Source: Hydrogenophaga sp. (GTDB lineage Bacteria > Pseudomonadota > Gammaproteobacteria > Burkholderiales > Burkholderiaceae_C). Taken from it: a DNA stretch of 50,536 nt. The position numbers and the translations under genes are program-made. Location of the stretch: the NCBI RefSeq assembly GCF_030651625.1, contig NZ_JAUSCF010000007.1:1-50536 (forward strand), written 5' to 3'. Every line of letters begins with the position of its first letter. Within the stretch, counting starts at the first letter, position 1. The notes under the pieces are model-generated. The model saw only the letters and a list, made by a program, of their open reading frames with translations. It ran no database searches and was not told where the DNA came from. Positions 26,096-33,812 of this stretch are shown one piece after another.

Positions 26096-29000
26096 TCAGT
26101 TCAGATGGGGCGACAGCAAGCCCGCGATTTCAAACATGGTGACCTGTGGCTTGCCGAACACGGCCGCCAGCTTGGCGTCGGCATTGACGCGGCGTTTGTC
26201 GGCCGCGTCCTGCAGGCCGTTGGCCTTGATGTAGTCCCACAGCTTTTTCACCACCTCAGGGCGCGAGACGGCACCTTCGCCGATCACGGCGGCCAGCGCA
26301 GCGCTGGGTTGTTTGCCGGTGGCGACGGTGGTCTTGCGGGGCGCTTTCGGCGTCTTGGCGACAGCAGTTTTCTTGGCCGCCGGCGCTTTCTTCGCGGCCC
26401 CTTTCTTCGCTGGCGCGGCCTTGGCCGGCGCGCCGACTGCGGTCTTGCGCGGGGGGAACTTGGACGGCGCAAATTCGAAGTTCACCTTGCCGGCTTCCTT
26501 GTCCCAGGCCAGAAAAGCCTTGAAGGCACGGCGGGTGCGCATGGAGACGAACTTGTCGAGCAGGTCGGTCTTGCCGGTTTCCAGCAGCTTGCTCATCTGC
26601 TCCCGCGCCACCGGCTGCTGCAGGATGATTTTGCCGCTCTTGAAATCGCAGCTGGGTGTGGGCTGCTCGGCGGTGGGCACGGCCTTCACACACACGTAGT
26701 TGCTGCCATGCTCGTGCACCGCGCCGCCGCACTTGGGGCAGGCGCCCAGTGACTCGCTGCCGGCGAAGTCCACCAGTTCGCCAGTCTCTTCACCCTTCTT
26801 GTCGTCGCCGAAGTCGAATTCGAGCTTCCAGTTCTGGTCTTCTTCGTTGAACTTGATCACGATCTCGGCCACGAAGGGCCACCCCGCCTTGGAGCGGAAG
26901 CCTTCCAGGGGGCCGATCTTCTTGGAGGCCAGCAACTGTTCGGCTTCCTCGGGTTCAAAGGTGCGCCCGGCCGGCGACTTGCCGAACGAAAAGCCACAGC
27001 CTTCGCTGGCGCCATCCTTGCCGGTGCAGGTGTAGCGGCGGTAGTTCTCCTTGACCACGCCACCGCAGTTCGGGCAGGGGGTGGACAGTGTGGCGTAGTT
27101 GCCCGGGATGGTATCGCGGTCGTATTCCTTGGCCTTCTTCACCATGCGCTCGGTCATGGCGGCAATCTCGGCCATGAAGGCCGCGCGGCTGAGCTTGCCG
27201 TGCTCCATTTGCGAGAGTTTGTACTCCCATTCACCGGTGAGTTCGGCCTTTGACAGTTCTTCCACACCCAGGCCGCGCAGCAGCGTCATGAGCTGGAAAG
27301 CCTTGGCCGTGGGGATGATCTCGCGGCCTTCGCGGAACATGTATTTTTCGGTCAGCAGGCCTTCGATGATGGCTGCGCGGGTGGCAGGTGTACCCAGGCC
27401 TTTTTCCTGCATGGCCTCGCGCAGTTCGTCGTCATCCACGAGCTTGCCCGCGCCTTCCATGGCGCCCAGCAGCGTGGCTTCGCTGTAGCGGGCAGGTGGC
27501 TTGGTTTTCAGGCCCCTGGCTTCCACCGATTCGGTGCGCACGGTCTCGCCTTCGCGCACCGGCACCAGGTTCTGGCCCTTGTCGCCTTCTTTGGCATCGA
27601 CCACGTCTTCGGCGGCTTCTTTGCCGTACACCGCCATCCAGCCCGGCTTGACCAGCACCTTGCCTTCGGTCTTGAAATGGTGAACAACGCGAGCCCCCAC
27701 GCTCCCCACTTCGTGTGGTTCGCTGCCGCCCGAGGGAGCGCCTCCTGGCTTGGGGCGGCCCTGCGCTGCGGAGACCGACGTGATGCGGGTCGTGACCATG
27801 AACTCGGCCGAGGGAAAAAACACCGCCAGAAAACGTCGCACCACCAGGTCGTACAGCTTCTGCTCTGCTTCGCTCAGGCCGCTGGGCGCCTGCAGCGTGG
27901 GGATGATGGCGAAGTGATCCGAGACCTTGCTGTTGTCGAAGATGCGCTTGCTCGGGCGGATGTAGTTGTTGTTGAGGGCGGTCAGTGCATGCGGCGCCAG
28001 GTGCTTCATGCCGCTGTTGGCCAGCATCTCGAAGGTTTCCTTCACCGTGGGCAGGTAGTCCTCTGGCAGGGCGCGCGAATCGGTCCGCGGGTAGGTCAGC
28101 GCCTTGTGGCGCTCGTACAGGCTTTGCGCCAACTGCAGCGTGGTCTTGGCCGAGAAGCCGAAGCGGCCGTTGGCTTCGCGCTGCAGGCTGGTCAGGTCGT
28201 ACAGCAGACCGCTGGCCTGCGTGGTCGGTTTGCTTTCTTCCTTGACGCTGGCGGCCTTGCCGCGCACGGCGTCGGCAATGGCCAGGGCATCGCGCTGGCT
28301 CCACACGCGGTCGGCGCGCACTTCCAGGTCGGCGTCGTCGCCGGTGGGTTTCTTGAAGGCCGGGTCGAACCACTTGCCTGGATACTCGCCGGCTTCGGCC
28401 AGGAAGCTGCCATGGATTTCCCAGTAGTCGCGGCTGCGGTGGGCCCGGATCTTTTCTTCGCGCTCGACCACGATGGACAGCGTGGGAGTCTGCACCCGAC
28501 CGACCGTGGTGAGGAAGAAGCCACCGTCGCGCGAGTTGAAAGCGGTCATGGCACGCGTGCCGTTGATGCCGACCATCCAGTCGGCTTCGGAACGGCTGCG
28601 CGCCGCGTCGGCCAGGCCGCGCATCTGCGCGTCACTGCGCAGGCTCTCGAAGCCGTCGCGAATGGCCGCCGGCGTCATGGATTGCAGCCACAGGCGCTGT
28701 ACCGGCTTGCCCAGCCCCTGGTAGCCACCGTTCTTGAAGCCACCGGCGTACTGTTCAATCAGTCGGAAGATGAGTTCGCCTTCGCGGCCCGCGTCACAGG
28801 CGTTGATGAGCTGTCCCACGTCCTTGCGCTTGGCCAGCCGCACCACGGCCGACAGGCGAGACTTGGTTTTGTCGATCGGCTTGAGCTCGAAGTAGGGCGG
28901 TAGCACGGGCAGGTGGGCAAAACTCCACTTGCCACGCTTGACGTCGAATTCTTCGGGCGCGGCGATCTCCACCAGGTGGCCCACGGCCGAGGTGACCACG

Positions 29001-29152
29001 TAGCGCTCGTTCTCGAAGTGGTCGTCGTGCTTGTCGAATTTGCCCGCCACCGGCGTCAGTGCGCGCACGATGTCCTGGGCCACGGACGGCTTTTCGGCTA
29101 TGACCAGCGTTTTGGCAGAACCTTCAGTTTTAGCGAAACCTGCAGTTTTCAT
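26096..29152 (-). CDS. topB: DNA topoisomerase III with H1-like tail and C-terminal SWIB domain
   Basis: A type IA topoisomerase that relaxes and decatenates DNA through a transient 5'-phosphotyrosine. The TOPRIM motifs are LVIAEKPSVAQ (16-26) and DAGREGE (120-126); the catalytic tyrosine is Tyr354 in LTYPRTDSR. Two zinc ribbons follow (CPNC...CxxxxxxxxxGC and CPKC...C). Residues 898-946 form a Lys/Ala/Pro-rich tail resembling histone H1, and residues 947-1018 are a SWIB domain (ALAAVIGEG to ITAGLLSPHLN-like end). The length is 1018 residues against about 650 in E. coli. The region near 27680-27760 encodes a Gly/Pro/Ser insertion (about 465-490). It diverges from a SET-domain gene. Confidence 0.9.
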   Translation of the reverse strand: MKTAGFAKTEGSAKTLVIAEKPSVAQDIVRALTPVAGKFDKHDDHFENERYVVTSAVGHLVEIAAPEEFDVKRGKWSFAHLPVLPPYFELKPIDKTKSRLSAVVRLAKRKDVGQLINACDAGREGELIFRLIEQYAGGFKNGGYQGLGKPVQRLWLQSMTPAAIRDGFESLRSDAQMRGLADAARSRSEADWMVGINGTRAMTAFNSRDGGFFLTTVGRVQTPTLSIVVEREEKIRAHRSRDYWEIHGSFLAEAGEYPGKWFDPAFKKPTGDDADLEVRADRVWSQRDALAIADAVRGKAASVKEESKPTTQASGLLYDLTSLQREANGRFGFSAKTTLQLAQSLYERHKALTYPRTDSRALPEDYLPTVKETFEMLANSGMKHLAPHALTALNNNYIRPSKRIFDNSKVSDHFAIIPTLQAPSGLSEAEQKLYDLVVRRFLAVFFPSAEFMVTTRITSVSAAQGRPKPGGAPSGGSEPHEVGSVGARVVHHFKTEGKVLVKPGWMAVYGKEAAEDVVDAKEGDKGQNLVPVREGETVRTESVEARGLKTKPPARYSEATLLGAMEGAGKLVDDDELREAMQEKGLGTPATRAAIIEGLLTEKYMFREGREIIPTAKAFQLMTLLRGLGVEELSKAELTGEWEYKLSQMEHGKLSRAAFMAEIAAMTERMVKKAKEYDRDTIPGNYATLSTPCPNCGGVVKENYRRYTCTGKDGASEGCGFSFGKSPAGRTFEPEEAEQLLASKKIGPLEGFRSKAGWPFVAEIVIKFNEEDQNWKLEFDFGDDKKGEETGELVDFAGSESLGACPKCGGAVHEHGSNYVCVKAVPTAEQPTPSCDFKSGKIILQQPVAREQMSKLLETGKTDLLDKFVSMRTRRAFKAFLAWDKEAGKVNFEFAPSKFPPRKTAVGAPAKAAPAKKGAAKKAPAAKKTAVAKTPKAPRKTTVATGKQPSAALAAVIGEGAVSRPEVVKKLWDYIKANGLQDAADKRRVNADAKLAAVFGKPQVTMFEIAGLLSPHLN
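26099..26314 (-). other. SWIB domain of the topoisomerase III fusion
   Basis: The last 72 codons encode SALAAVIGEG-type, VVKKLWDYIKANGLQD, KRRVNADAKLAAVFG and VTMFEIAGLLSPHL blocks. These match the SWIB/MDM2 fold known from chromatin-remodelling complexes and from Chlamydia, where it is fused to topoisomerase I. Confidence 0.88.
26315..26461 (-). other. Histone-H1-like Lys/Ala/Pro tail of topoisomerase III
   Basis: Forty-nine codons (residues 898-946) encode repeated AKKxAxK and PAKK units, similar in composition to H1-like bacterial proteins. The stretch is expected to be disordered and to bind DNA, and it offers about a dozen lysines. Confidence 0.85.
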
Positions 29153-29242
29153 CTCTACAATCTGCTTTCACGCGCGTGTACACGCGCACATGGGCACGCG
29201 CACACTCGCGCGCACCTGCATGAAACAACCTTACCAAAAAAT
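29153..29242. promoter_or_regulatory. Divergent topB/SET promoter region with palindrome and Z-DNA-prone tract
   Basis: This 90-bp gap contains a perfect 16-bp palindrome (gcgcgtgtacacgcgc, 29172-29187) inside a 24-bp uninterrupted alternating pyrimidine-purine tract (29169-29192). Further cgcgc-rich alternation follows to about 29215. Confidence 0.7.
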
Positions 29243-29800
29243 ATGGCCGTGACGAAAACCCCTGGTTTCGCCAAGAGCCCCCGCAAACCGCTGCCAGAAG
29301 TCGCTGCGGCCCCAGCAGCAAAGGCTTCGGGCTCGCGCCGGATTCAGACGCGGCGTTCCGGCGTGCACGGCAAAGGGGTCTACGCGGTGGTGGATCTGGC
29401 CGAAGGCGAGACCCTGATCGAATATGTGGGCGAGATCATTACCTGGGACGAAGCCCTGCGCAGGCACCCACATGACCCGAGCGATCCGAATCACACCTTC
29501 TATTTTCATATCGATGAAGATCATGTGATCGACGCGAAGTTCGGTGGCAACTCTTCGCGCTGGATCAACCACAGCTGCGACCCGAATTGCGAAGCCGAGG
29601 TGGACGAGGGGCGGGTGTTCATTCGCGCCAGGCGCAACATCCCTGCCGGGCAAGAACTGTTCTACGACTATGGATTGGTGATTGACGAGCCGTACACGGT
29701 CCAGCTCAAGGCCCAGTACCCGTGCTGGTGTGGCGCCAAAGTCTGCCGGGGCACGCTGCTGGCGCCGCGCCGGCCAGGCCGATCGTCGAAGCTGGGCTGA
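29243..29800 (+). CDS. SET-domain protein-lysine methyltransferase
   Basis: A 185-residue protein: a basic Pro/Lys/Ala-rich N-terminus (1-33), then a compact SET domain. Visible motifs are GVHGKGVYA (SAM-binding, 40-48), RWINHSCDPNCEA (pseudoknot NHSC at 109-112), YDY (141-143) and a post-SET cysteine cluster CWCGAKVCRG (161-170) that would bind zinc with the SET cysteine. These are the features of eukaryotic-type protein lysine methyltransferases. The target is unknown; the divergent topoisomerase with its lysine-rich tail is a candidate. Tandem three-hairpin repeats follow the stop. Confidence 0.9.
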   Translation: MAVTKTPGFAKSPRKPLPEVAAAPAAKASGSRRIQTRRSGVHGKGVYAVVDLAEGETLIEYVGEIITWDEALRRHPHDPSDPNHTFYFHIDEDHVIDAKFGGNSSRWINHSCDPNCEAEVDEGRVFIRARRNIPAGQELFYDYGLVIDEPYTVQLKAQYPCWCGAKVCRGTLLAPRRPGRSSKLG

Positions 29801-29809
29801 AATGGAACA

Positions 29810-30056
29810 CCCCCGCGCCGCTTCGCGTCACCCCCTCAAGGGGGCACACCTTCGGACCGGCAAAGCCGGATCCTGGGTGTCGCTGGATGAGAGGCGCCTC
29901 GCTCCGGAAAGATGGCCGGACCCCCGCGCCGCTTCGCGTCACCCCCTCAAAGGGGCACACCTTCGGACCGGCAAAGCCGGATCCTGGGTGTCGCTGGATG
30001 AGAGGCACCTCGCTCCGGAAGGATGGCCGGACCCCCGCGCCGCTTCGCGTCACCCT
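29810..30056 (+). repeat. Tandem three-hairpin repeats, copies 4a-4c (111-bp period)
   Basis: Two full units begin at 29810 and 29921, and a truncated third begins at 30032. Each full unit has a head (cccccgcgccgcttcgcgtc), a cccctcaaggggg hairpin, a ccggcaaagccgg hairpin and a tail ending gatggccgga. The units differ at only a few positions. The 29801-30186 gap between the SET gene and birA holds these repeats and the birA upstream region, and no gene. Confidence 0.93.
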
Positions 30057-30186
30057 CCCGGGTGCGCTTCCAAAGGCTCAAATAGCAACGTTCGGACTGA
30101 ACCTGTTGAAGTTCTCTCGCCAATCCAATCTGTTGCTTGGCGCCGAGGCCCTGATATGTCGTCACCCGCCAGGCGCTTGTCCAGAC

Positions 30187-30999
30187 ATGGCTGAACTGCT
30201 CGCCCACGCCGAGGCCATCTGGGAGGCGGTGGTGCCTTCCACGCCCGGTTTCACAGTGGAGGTGCTGCGCAGCATCGACTCCACCAACAGCGAGCTCATG
30301 CGCCGTGCGCGCGACGGCTTGCTGGAGCCGTTGCTGCTGGTGGCCGAGGAGCAGACGGCCGGCCGTGGCCGGCTCGGCCGCAATTGGCACAGCCGGCCCG
30401 GCCAGTCGCTGACCTTTTCGCTGGCGATGCCCGTGGCGCCAGTGAACTGGTCTGGGCTTTCACTGGCGGTGGGGGTGAGCCTTGCGAACAGTCTTCATGC
30501 CGATGTGCGCCTGAAGTGGCCCAACGATCTCTGGCTGTACGAACGCAAGCTGGGCGGTATTCTGGTGGAAACGGCGGGTTCGGGGACGATCTCCACAGCG
30601 TCCGCCCCACAGCCTCGGCTGGTGGTCGTGGGGGTGGGCATCAACATTGCCCGGCCTTTGTCAACAGCGTTGACCTCGCTTTCTCACACCGCCGGAGCAC
30701 CGCAGCCGATGGAGCCCGCCGGCCTGGCCGAGGTGCTGGTGGGCGTGGACGCGGGTGAAGTGCTGCAGCGGGTGGTTGCCCCGCTGGTACATGATCTGCA
30801 AGCCTTTGCATCCAGTGGTTTCACGGCGTTTGAGGAGCGTTTCGCCCAGCGCGACGCGCTGCGCAACCGCGCGGTGCGCCTGTCGGACGGCACCGAGGGC
30901 ACGGCCCATGGCGTCGATGCCGACGGCGCGTTGATGGTCCTGACCGCACAAGGCATGCGCCACATCACCAGTTCGGAAGTGAGTGTTCGCCCATGCTGA
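30187..30999 (+). CDS. birA: Biotin--[acetyl-CoA-carboxylase] ligase
   Basis: Attaches biotin to the carboxyl carrier protein using ATP through biotinyl-AMP. The 270-residue protein lacks the N-terminal DNA-binding helix-turn-helix of E. coli BirA, so it is a class I, non-repressor ligase. Signatures are SIDSTNSELMRRA, the AMP loop AGRGRLGRNW, the KWPNDLWL segment and RKLGGILVE. The C-terminal SH3-like cap follows (VRLSDGTEGTAHGVDADGAL). The start at 30187 fits the family. The stop overlaps the start of the SPOR gene by 7 nt. Confidence 0.93.
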   Translation: MAELLAHAEAIWEAVVPSTPGFTVEVLRSIDSTNSELMRRARDGLLEPLLLVAEEQTAGRGRLGRNWHSRPGQSLTFSLAMPVAPVNWSGLSLAVGVSLANSLHADVRLKWPNDLWLYERKLGGILVETAGSGTISTASAPQPRLVVVGVGINIARPLSTALTSLSHTAGAPQPMEPAGLAEVLVGVDAGEVLQRVVAPLVHDLQAFASSGFTAFEERFAQRDALRNRAVRLSDGTEGTAHGVDADGALMVLTAQGMRHITSSEVSVRPC

Positions 31000-31727
31000 A
31001 GTGGGCGATCTGGTTGTTGCTGCTGGGCAATGTGGGTTACTTCATGTGGTCTCAGGGTCACTTCGATTCGGTGGGTCTGGCTCCACGCGTGGAGAATGAA
31101 CCAGAGCGCCTGGAGACCCAGATTCGACCCGAGCTGCTTCGCCTGCTCAATGGACCACAAGGGGCCGAACCTGCGGTGTCCGCAACGGTACCCGGCGCTC
31201 AGGGTTCGCCCGCCGTTGAACGCACAGCACAGAGCCCGCTTCCCGCTGGTGTCCCGCAGGCAGTGGCCGCGCCCGATGCGACCTGCTGGCAGGTGGGTGG
31301 TTTCAGCGCCAATCAGGCGGAGGGACTGCGTGCAGCGCTTGGCATGCTGGGCTGGCCCAGCCATGCATGGCAGGTCAACGAGGTGCGCTCAACCGGGCGC
31401 TGGGTGGTTTACATGGGTCGCTTCGACAGCGAGCAGATGGCCCGCAAGAAAACCGAACTGCGTGACATCAATGTGGACTTTCGCGAAGTCTCCATCCCTT
31501 CGCTGGGTCCAGGTCTCGCGCTGGGCACCTTCTCCAGCGAAGAGGCCGCCGAGCAAGGCATGCAGGACTTGACGCGAAAAGGTGTGCGCACCGCACGGGT
31601 GGCACAGGAACGACCAGAAAGCCTCAGCTACAGCCTGCGCTTGCCCGCGGTCACAGCGGCCCAGCGTTCGGCCGTTGAGAGCATCGGAGGGCCTCTGGCG
31701 GGCAAGGTTTTGCAGCGGTGTGATTAG
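30993..31727 (+). CDS. SPOR-domain-like membrane protein
   Basis: A 244-residue protein with an N-terminal transmembrane helix (about residues 3-19), a variable Pro/Ala-rich linker and a SPOR-like domain (about 95-210: CWQVGGFSANQAEGLR, WVVYMGRFDSEQMARKK, GLALGTFSSEEAAEQGM). It probably binds peptidoglycan in the periplasm. The ATG overlaps the birA stop. In many Burkholderiales a type III pantothenate kinase gene lies between these two; it is absent here. Confidence 0.82.
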   Translation: MLKWAIWLLLLGNVGYFMWSQGHFDSVGLAPRVENEPERLETQIRPELLRLLNGPQGAEPAVSATVPGAQGSPAVERTAQSPLPAGVPQAVAAPDATCWQVGGFSANQAEGLRAALGMLGWPSHAWQVNEVRSTGRWVVYMGRFDSEQMARKKTELRDINVDFREVSIPSLGPGLALGTFSSEEAAEQGMQDLTRKGVRTARVAQERPESLSYSLRLPAVTAAQRSAVESIGGPLAGKVLQRCD

Positions 31728-31730
31728 GTG

Positions 31731-32035
31731 ACACCCCCCTGCGCCGCTGGATTCGGTACTCCCCCCTGCGCTGCTGCGCAGCTTCCCCCCTCTCTGGCGC
31801 CTTCGGCTTGGAGGGGGGACGCACCCTGTGGCCCTGCGAAGCCGGTTCCACGGGTGCCCTGGAACGAGGCATTGCGCGCCGGAAAGACTCGGTACACCCC
31901 CTGCGCCGCTGCGCGTATTTCCCCTCTCTTCGCCTTCGGCGGGAGGGGGACGGCACCCGCAGCCCGGCAAAGGTTCTGTGGTGCCCCTGGATGGAGTCAT
32001 CTCATTCGTCGCATTGCGCGCGCCGGCGGGATGCT
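31731..32035 (+). repeat. Two divergent three-hairpin repeats, copies 5a-5b
   Basis: The 316-bp gap between the SPOR gene and the SulP gene consists of two diverged copies, starting about 31731 and 31893, in the orientation of the SPOR gene. Both carry the C-run head, the ggagggggac arm and a gcccggcaaagg-type third hairpin. I see no gene here. Confidence 0.8.
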
Positions 32036-32043
32036 CCCCTCAA

Positions 32044-33798
32044 ATGAAAACATCCTTCAGCGCTCATCTGCACGACTGGTTCCCGGTACTGCGCTGGGTG
32101 CGGGGTTATGGTGGCGCGCATTTCACGGGGGACCTCACGGCGGCTGCGATCGTCACCCTGCTGCTGATCCCGCAGAGCCTGGCCTATGCGATGCTGGCGG
32201 GCATGCCGGCGGTCACGGGGCTGTACGCGAGCATGCTGCCGCTGGTGGTGTACGCCTTCATGGGCAGCAGCCCTGTGCTGGCGGTGGGGCCGGCGGCGTT
32301 GCGTTCCATCATGTCGGCCGCTGCGGTGGGTGCCGTGGTGGCCGTGGGTGGGGCCAGCTTCATCGCTGCGAGTGCGGTGCTGGCCTTGCTGGTGGGTACC
32401 CTGTTGCTGGTCATGGGTGCGCTGCGCATGGGTTTTGTCTCGGGCTTTCTGAGCCACCCGGTGCTCTCGGGTTTCATCTCGGCTTCGGGCATTCTGATCA
32501 TCGGCAGCCAGCTGCAGCACTTGTTGGGCCTTCCACTGCGGGGACACGACGTGGTGACACTGGTTGGTCAGGTGGCCAGCCAATGGTCGGCGGTGCACGG
32601 ATTGACGCTGGGGGTCGGCGTGGTGGCCATCGGCGCGTTGCTGGGTATCCGCTTTCACCTCAAGCGTCTGATGATGACCATGGGCCTGGCCGCAACACCG
32701 GCCGACCTGGTCACCAAAGCCGCGCCCCTGCTCCTGCTGGTGCTGAGCATCGTGCTGACCACCTTGCTGGGTTGGGAGCAACAAGGCCTGGCGGTGGTGG
32801 GCTTGATCCCCGGCGGGTTGCCCACACTGGACCTGAGCCCCCTGGCGGCCGACTGGTGGCCCTTGGTCAAGGCCCTGTTCCTTCCGGCGTTGTTGATCAG
32901 TCTGGTGTCGTTCGTGGAGTCGGTATCAGTAGCGCAAACCTTCGCATCGCGCCGGCGCGAACGCATCGACCCGAACGCCGAGATGCGCGGTCTGGGCGCC
33001 GCGAATTTCGCCTCGGGCTTGACCGGCGGGTTCTCCATTGGTGCCAGCTTCTCACGAACGGTGGTGGCTGCGGACGGTGGTGGACGCACGGCAGCGTGGG
33101 GCATCTACACCGCCCTGATGCTGGCCGCCACCGCCCTGTTCTTCACGCCCTATCTGCGCAATCTGCCTTTGGCGGTGCTGGCGGCCACCATCGTGGTGGC
33201 TGTTTACAGCCTGGTGGACATACCTTCGTTTCGGCGCGTCTGGCGGTATTCCAGGGTCGACTTCGCTGCGCAGGCACTGACCTTTGTCGTCACGCTGCTC
33301 ATCGATCTGGTGTCAGGCCTGGTGGTGGGTGTGCTGGTTTCGCTGTTGCTGCACCTTTGGCGAAGCAGCAGGCCCCACATCGCCACCGTGGGCCGGGTGC
33401 CGGGCACCGAGCACTACCGCAATGTGCACCGCCATGAAGTGGAAACGCACCCGGAAATCCTGGGATTGCGGGTCGACGAAAGCCTGTATTTCGCCAACGC
33501 CCGCTTCCTCGAAGACCATGTGGCCGCGCTGGTGGCACTGAACCCCACCGTGAAGCACGTGGTGTTGCAGTGCACCGCCGTGAACGACATCGATGCCAGC
33601 GCGCTGGAAAGCCTGGGCACCATCGTGCAACGACTCAGGGATGCCGGTGTGCTGTTGCACCTGAGCGAAGTCAAGGGACCGGTCATGGACCGGCTCAAGC
33701 GCAGCGACTTTCTGGACCACCTGACCGGACAGGTGTTCTTCACCCACCACCAGGCGGTGACGGCGTTGACTGCGCCTTCAGAAATGCCGCAGTCCTGA
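32044..33798 (+). CDS. SulP-family anion transporter
   Basis: A 584-residue inner-membrane transporter. The membrane domain (about residues 20-420) has the SulP signature region TAAAIVTLLLIPQSLAYAMLAGMPAVTGLYAS, and a C-terminal STAS domain (about 460-575, HVVLQCTAVNDIDASALESL) follows. Family members carry sulfate, bicarbonate or dicarboxylates with H+ or Na+; the substrate cannot be read from the sequence. There is no carbonic-anhydrase gene nearby. It converges on the DUF3422 gene with 14 bp between stops. Confidence 0.92.
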   Translation: MKTSFSAHLHDWFPVLRWVRGYGGAHFTGDLTAAAIVTLLLIPQSLAYAMLAGMPAVTGLYASMLPLVVYAFMGSSPVLAVGPAALRSIMSAAAVGAVVAVGGASFIAASAVLALLVGTLLLVMGALRMGFVSGFLSHPVLSGFISASGILIIGSQLQHLLGLPLRGHDVVTLVGQVASQWSAVHGLTLGVGVVAIGALLGIRFHLKRLMMTMGLAATPADLVTKAAPLLLLVLSIVLTTLLGWEQQGLAVVGLIPGGLPTLDLSPLAADWWPLVKALFLPALLISLVSFVESVSVAQTFASRRRERIDPNAEMRGLGAANFASGLTGGFSIGASFSRTVVAADGGGRTAAWGIYTALMLAATALFFTPYLRNLPLAVLAATIVVAVYSLVDIPSFRRVWRYSRVDFAAQALTFVVTLLIDLVSGLVVGVLVSLLLHLWRSSRPHIATVGRVPGTEHYRNVHRHEVETHPEILGLRVDESLYFANARFLEDHVAALVALNPTVKHVVLQCTAVNDIDASALESLGTIVQRLRDAGVLLHLSEVKGPVMDRLKRSDFLDHLTGQVFFTHHQAVTALTAPSEMPQS

Positions 33799-33812
33799 GA
33801 TCGCAGCCAGCT

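Noticed and set aside
29810..30056. Direct repeats resembling a CRISPR array
   Set aside because: The 111-bp units are contiguous with no unique spacers, contain internal hairpins, and no cas gene is near. They belong to the dispersed three-hairpin family.
29722..30186. An N-terminal extension of BirA encoded by the 37-residue periodic frame
   Set aside because: The frame is open only because the 111-bp repeat is a multiple of three; BirA homology starts at 30187.
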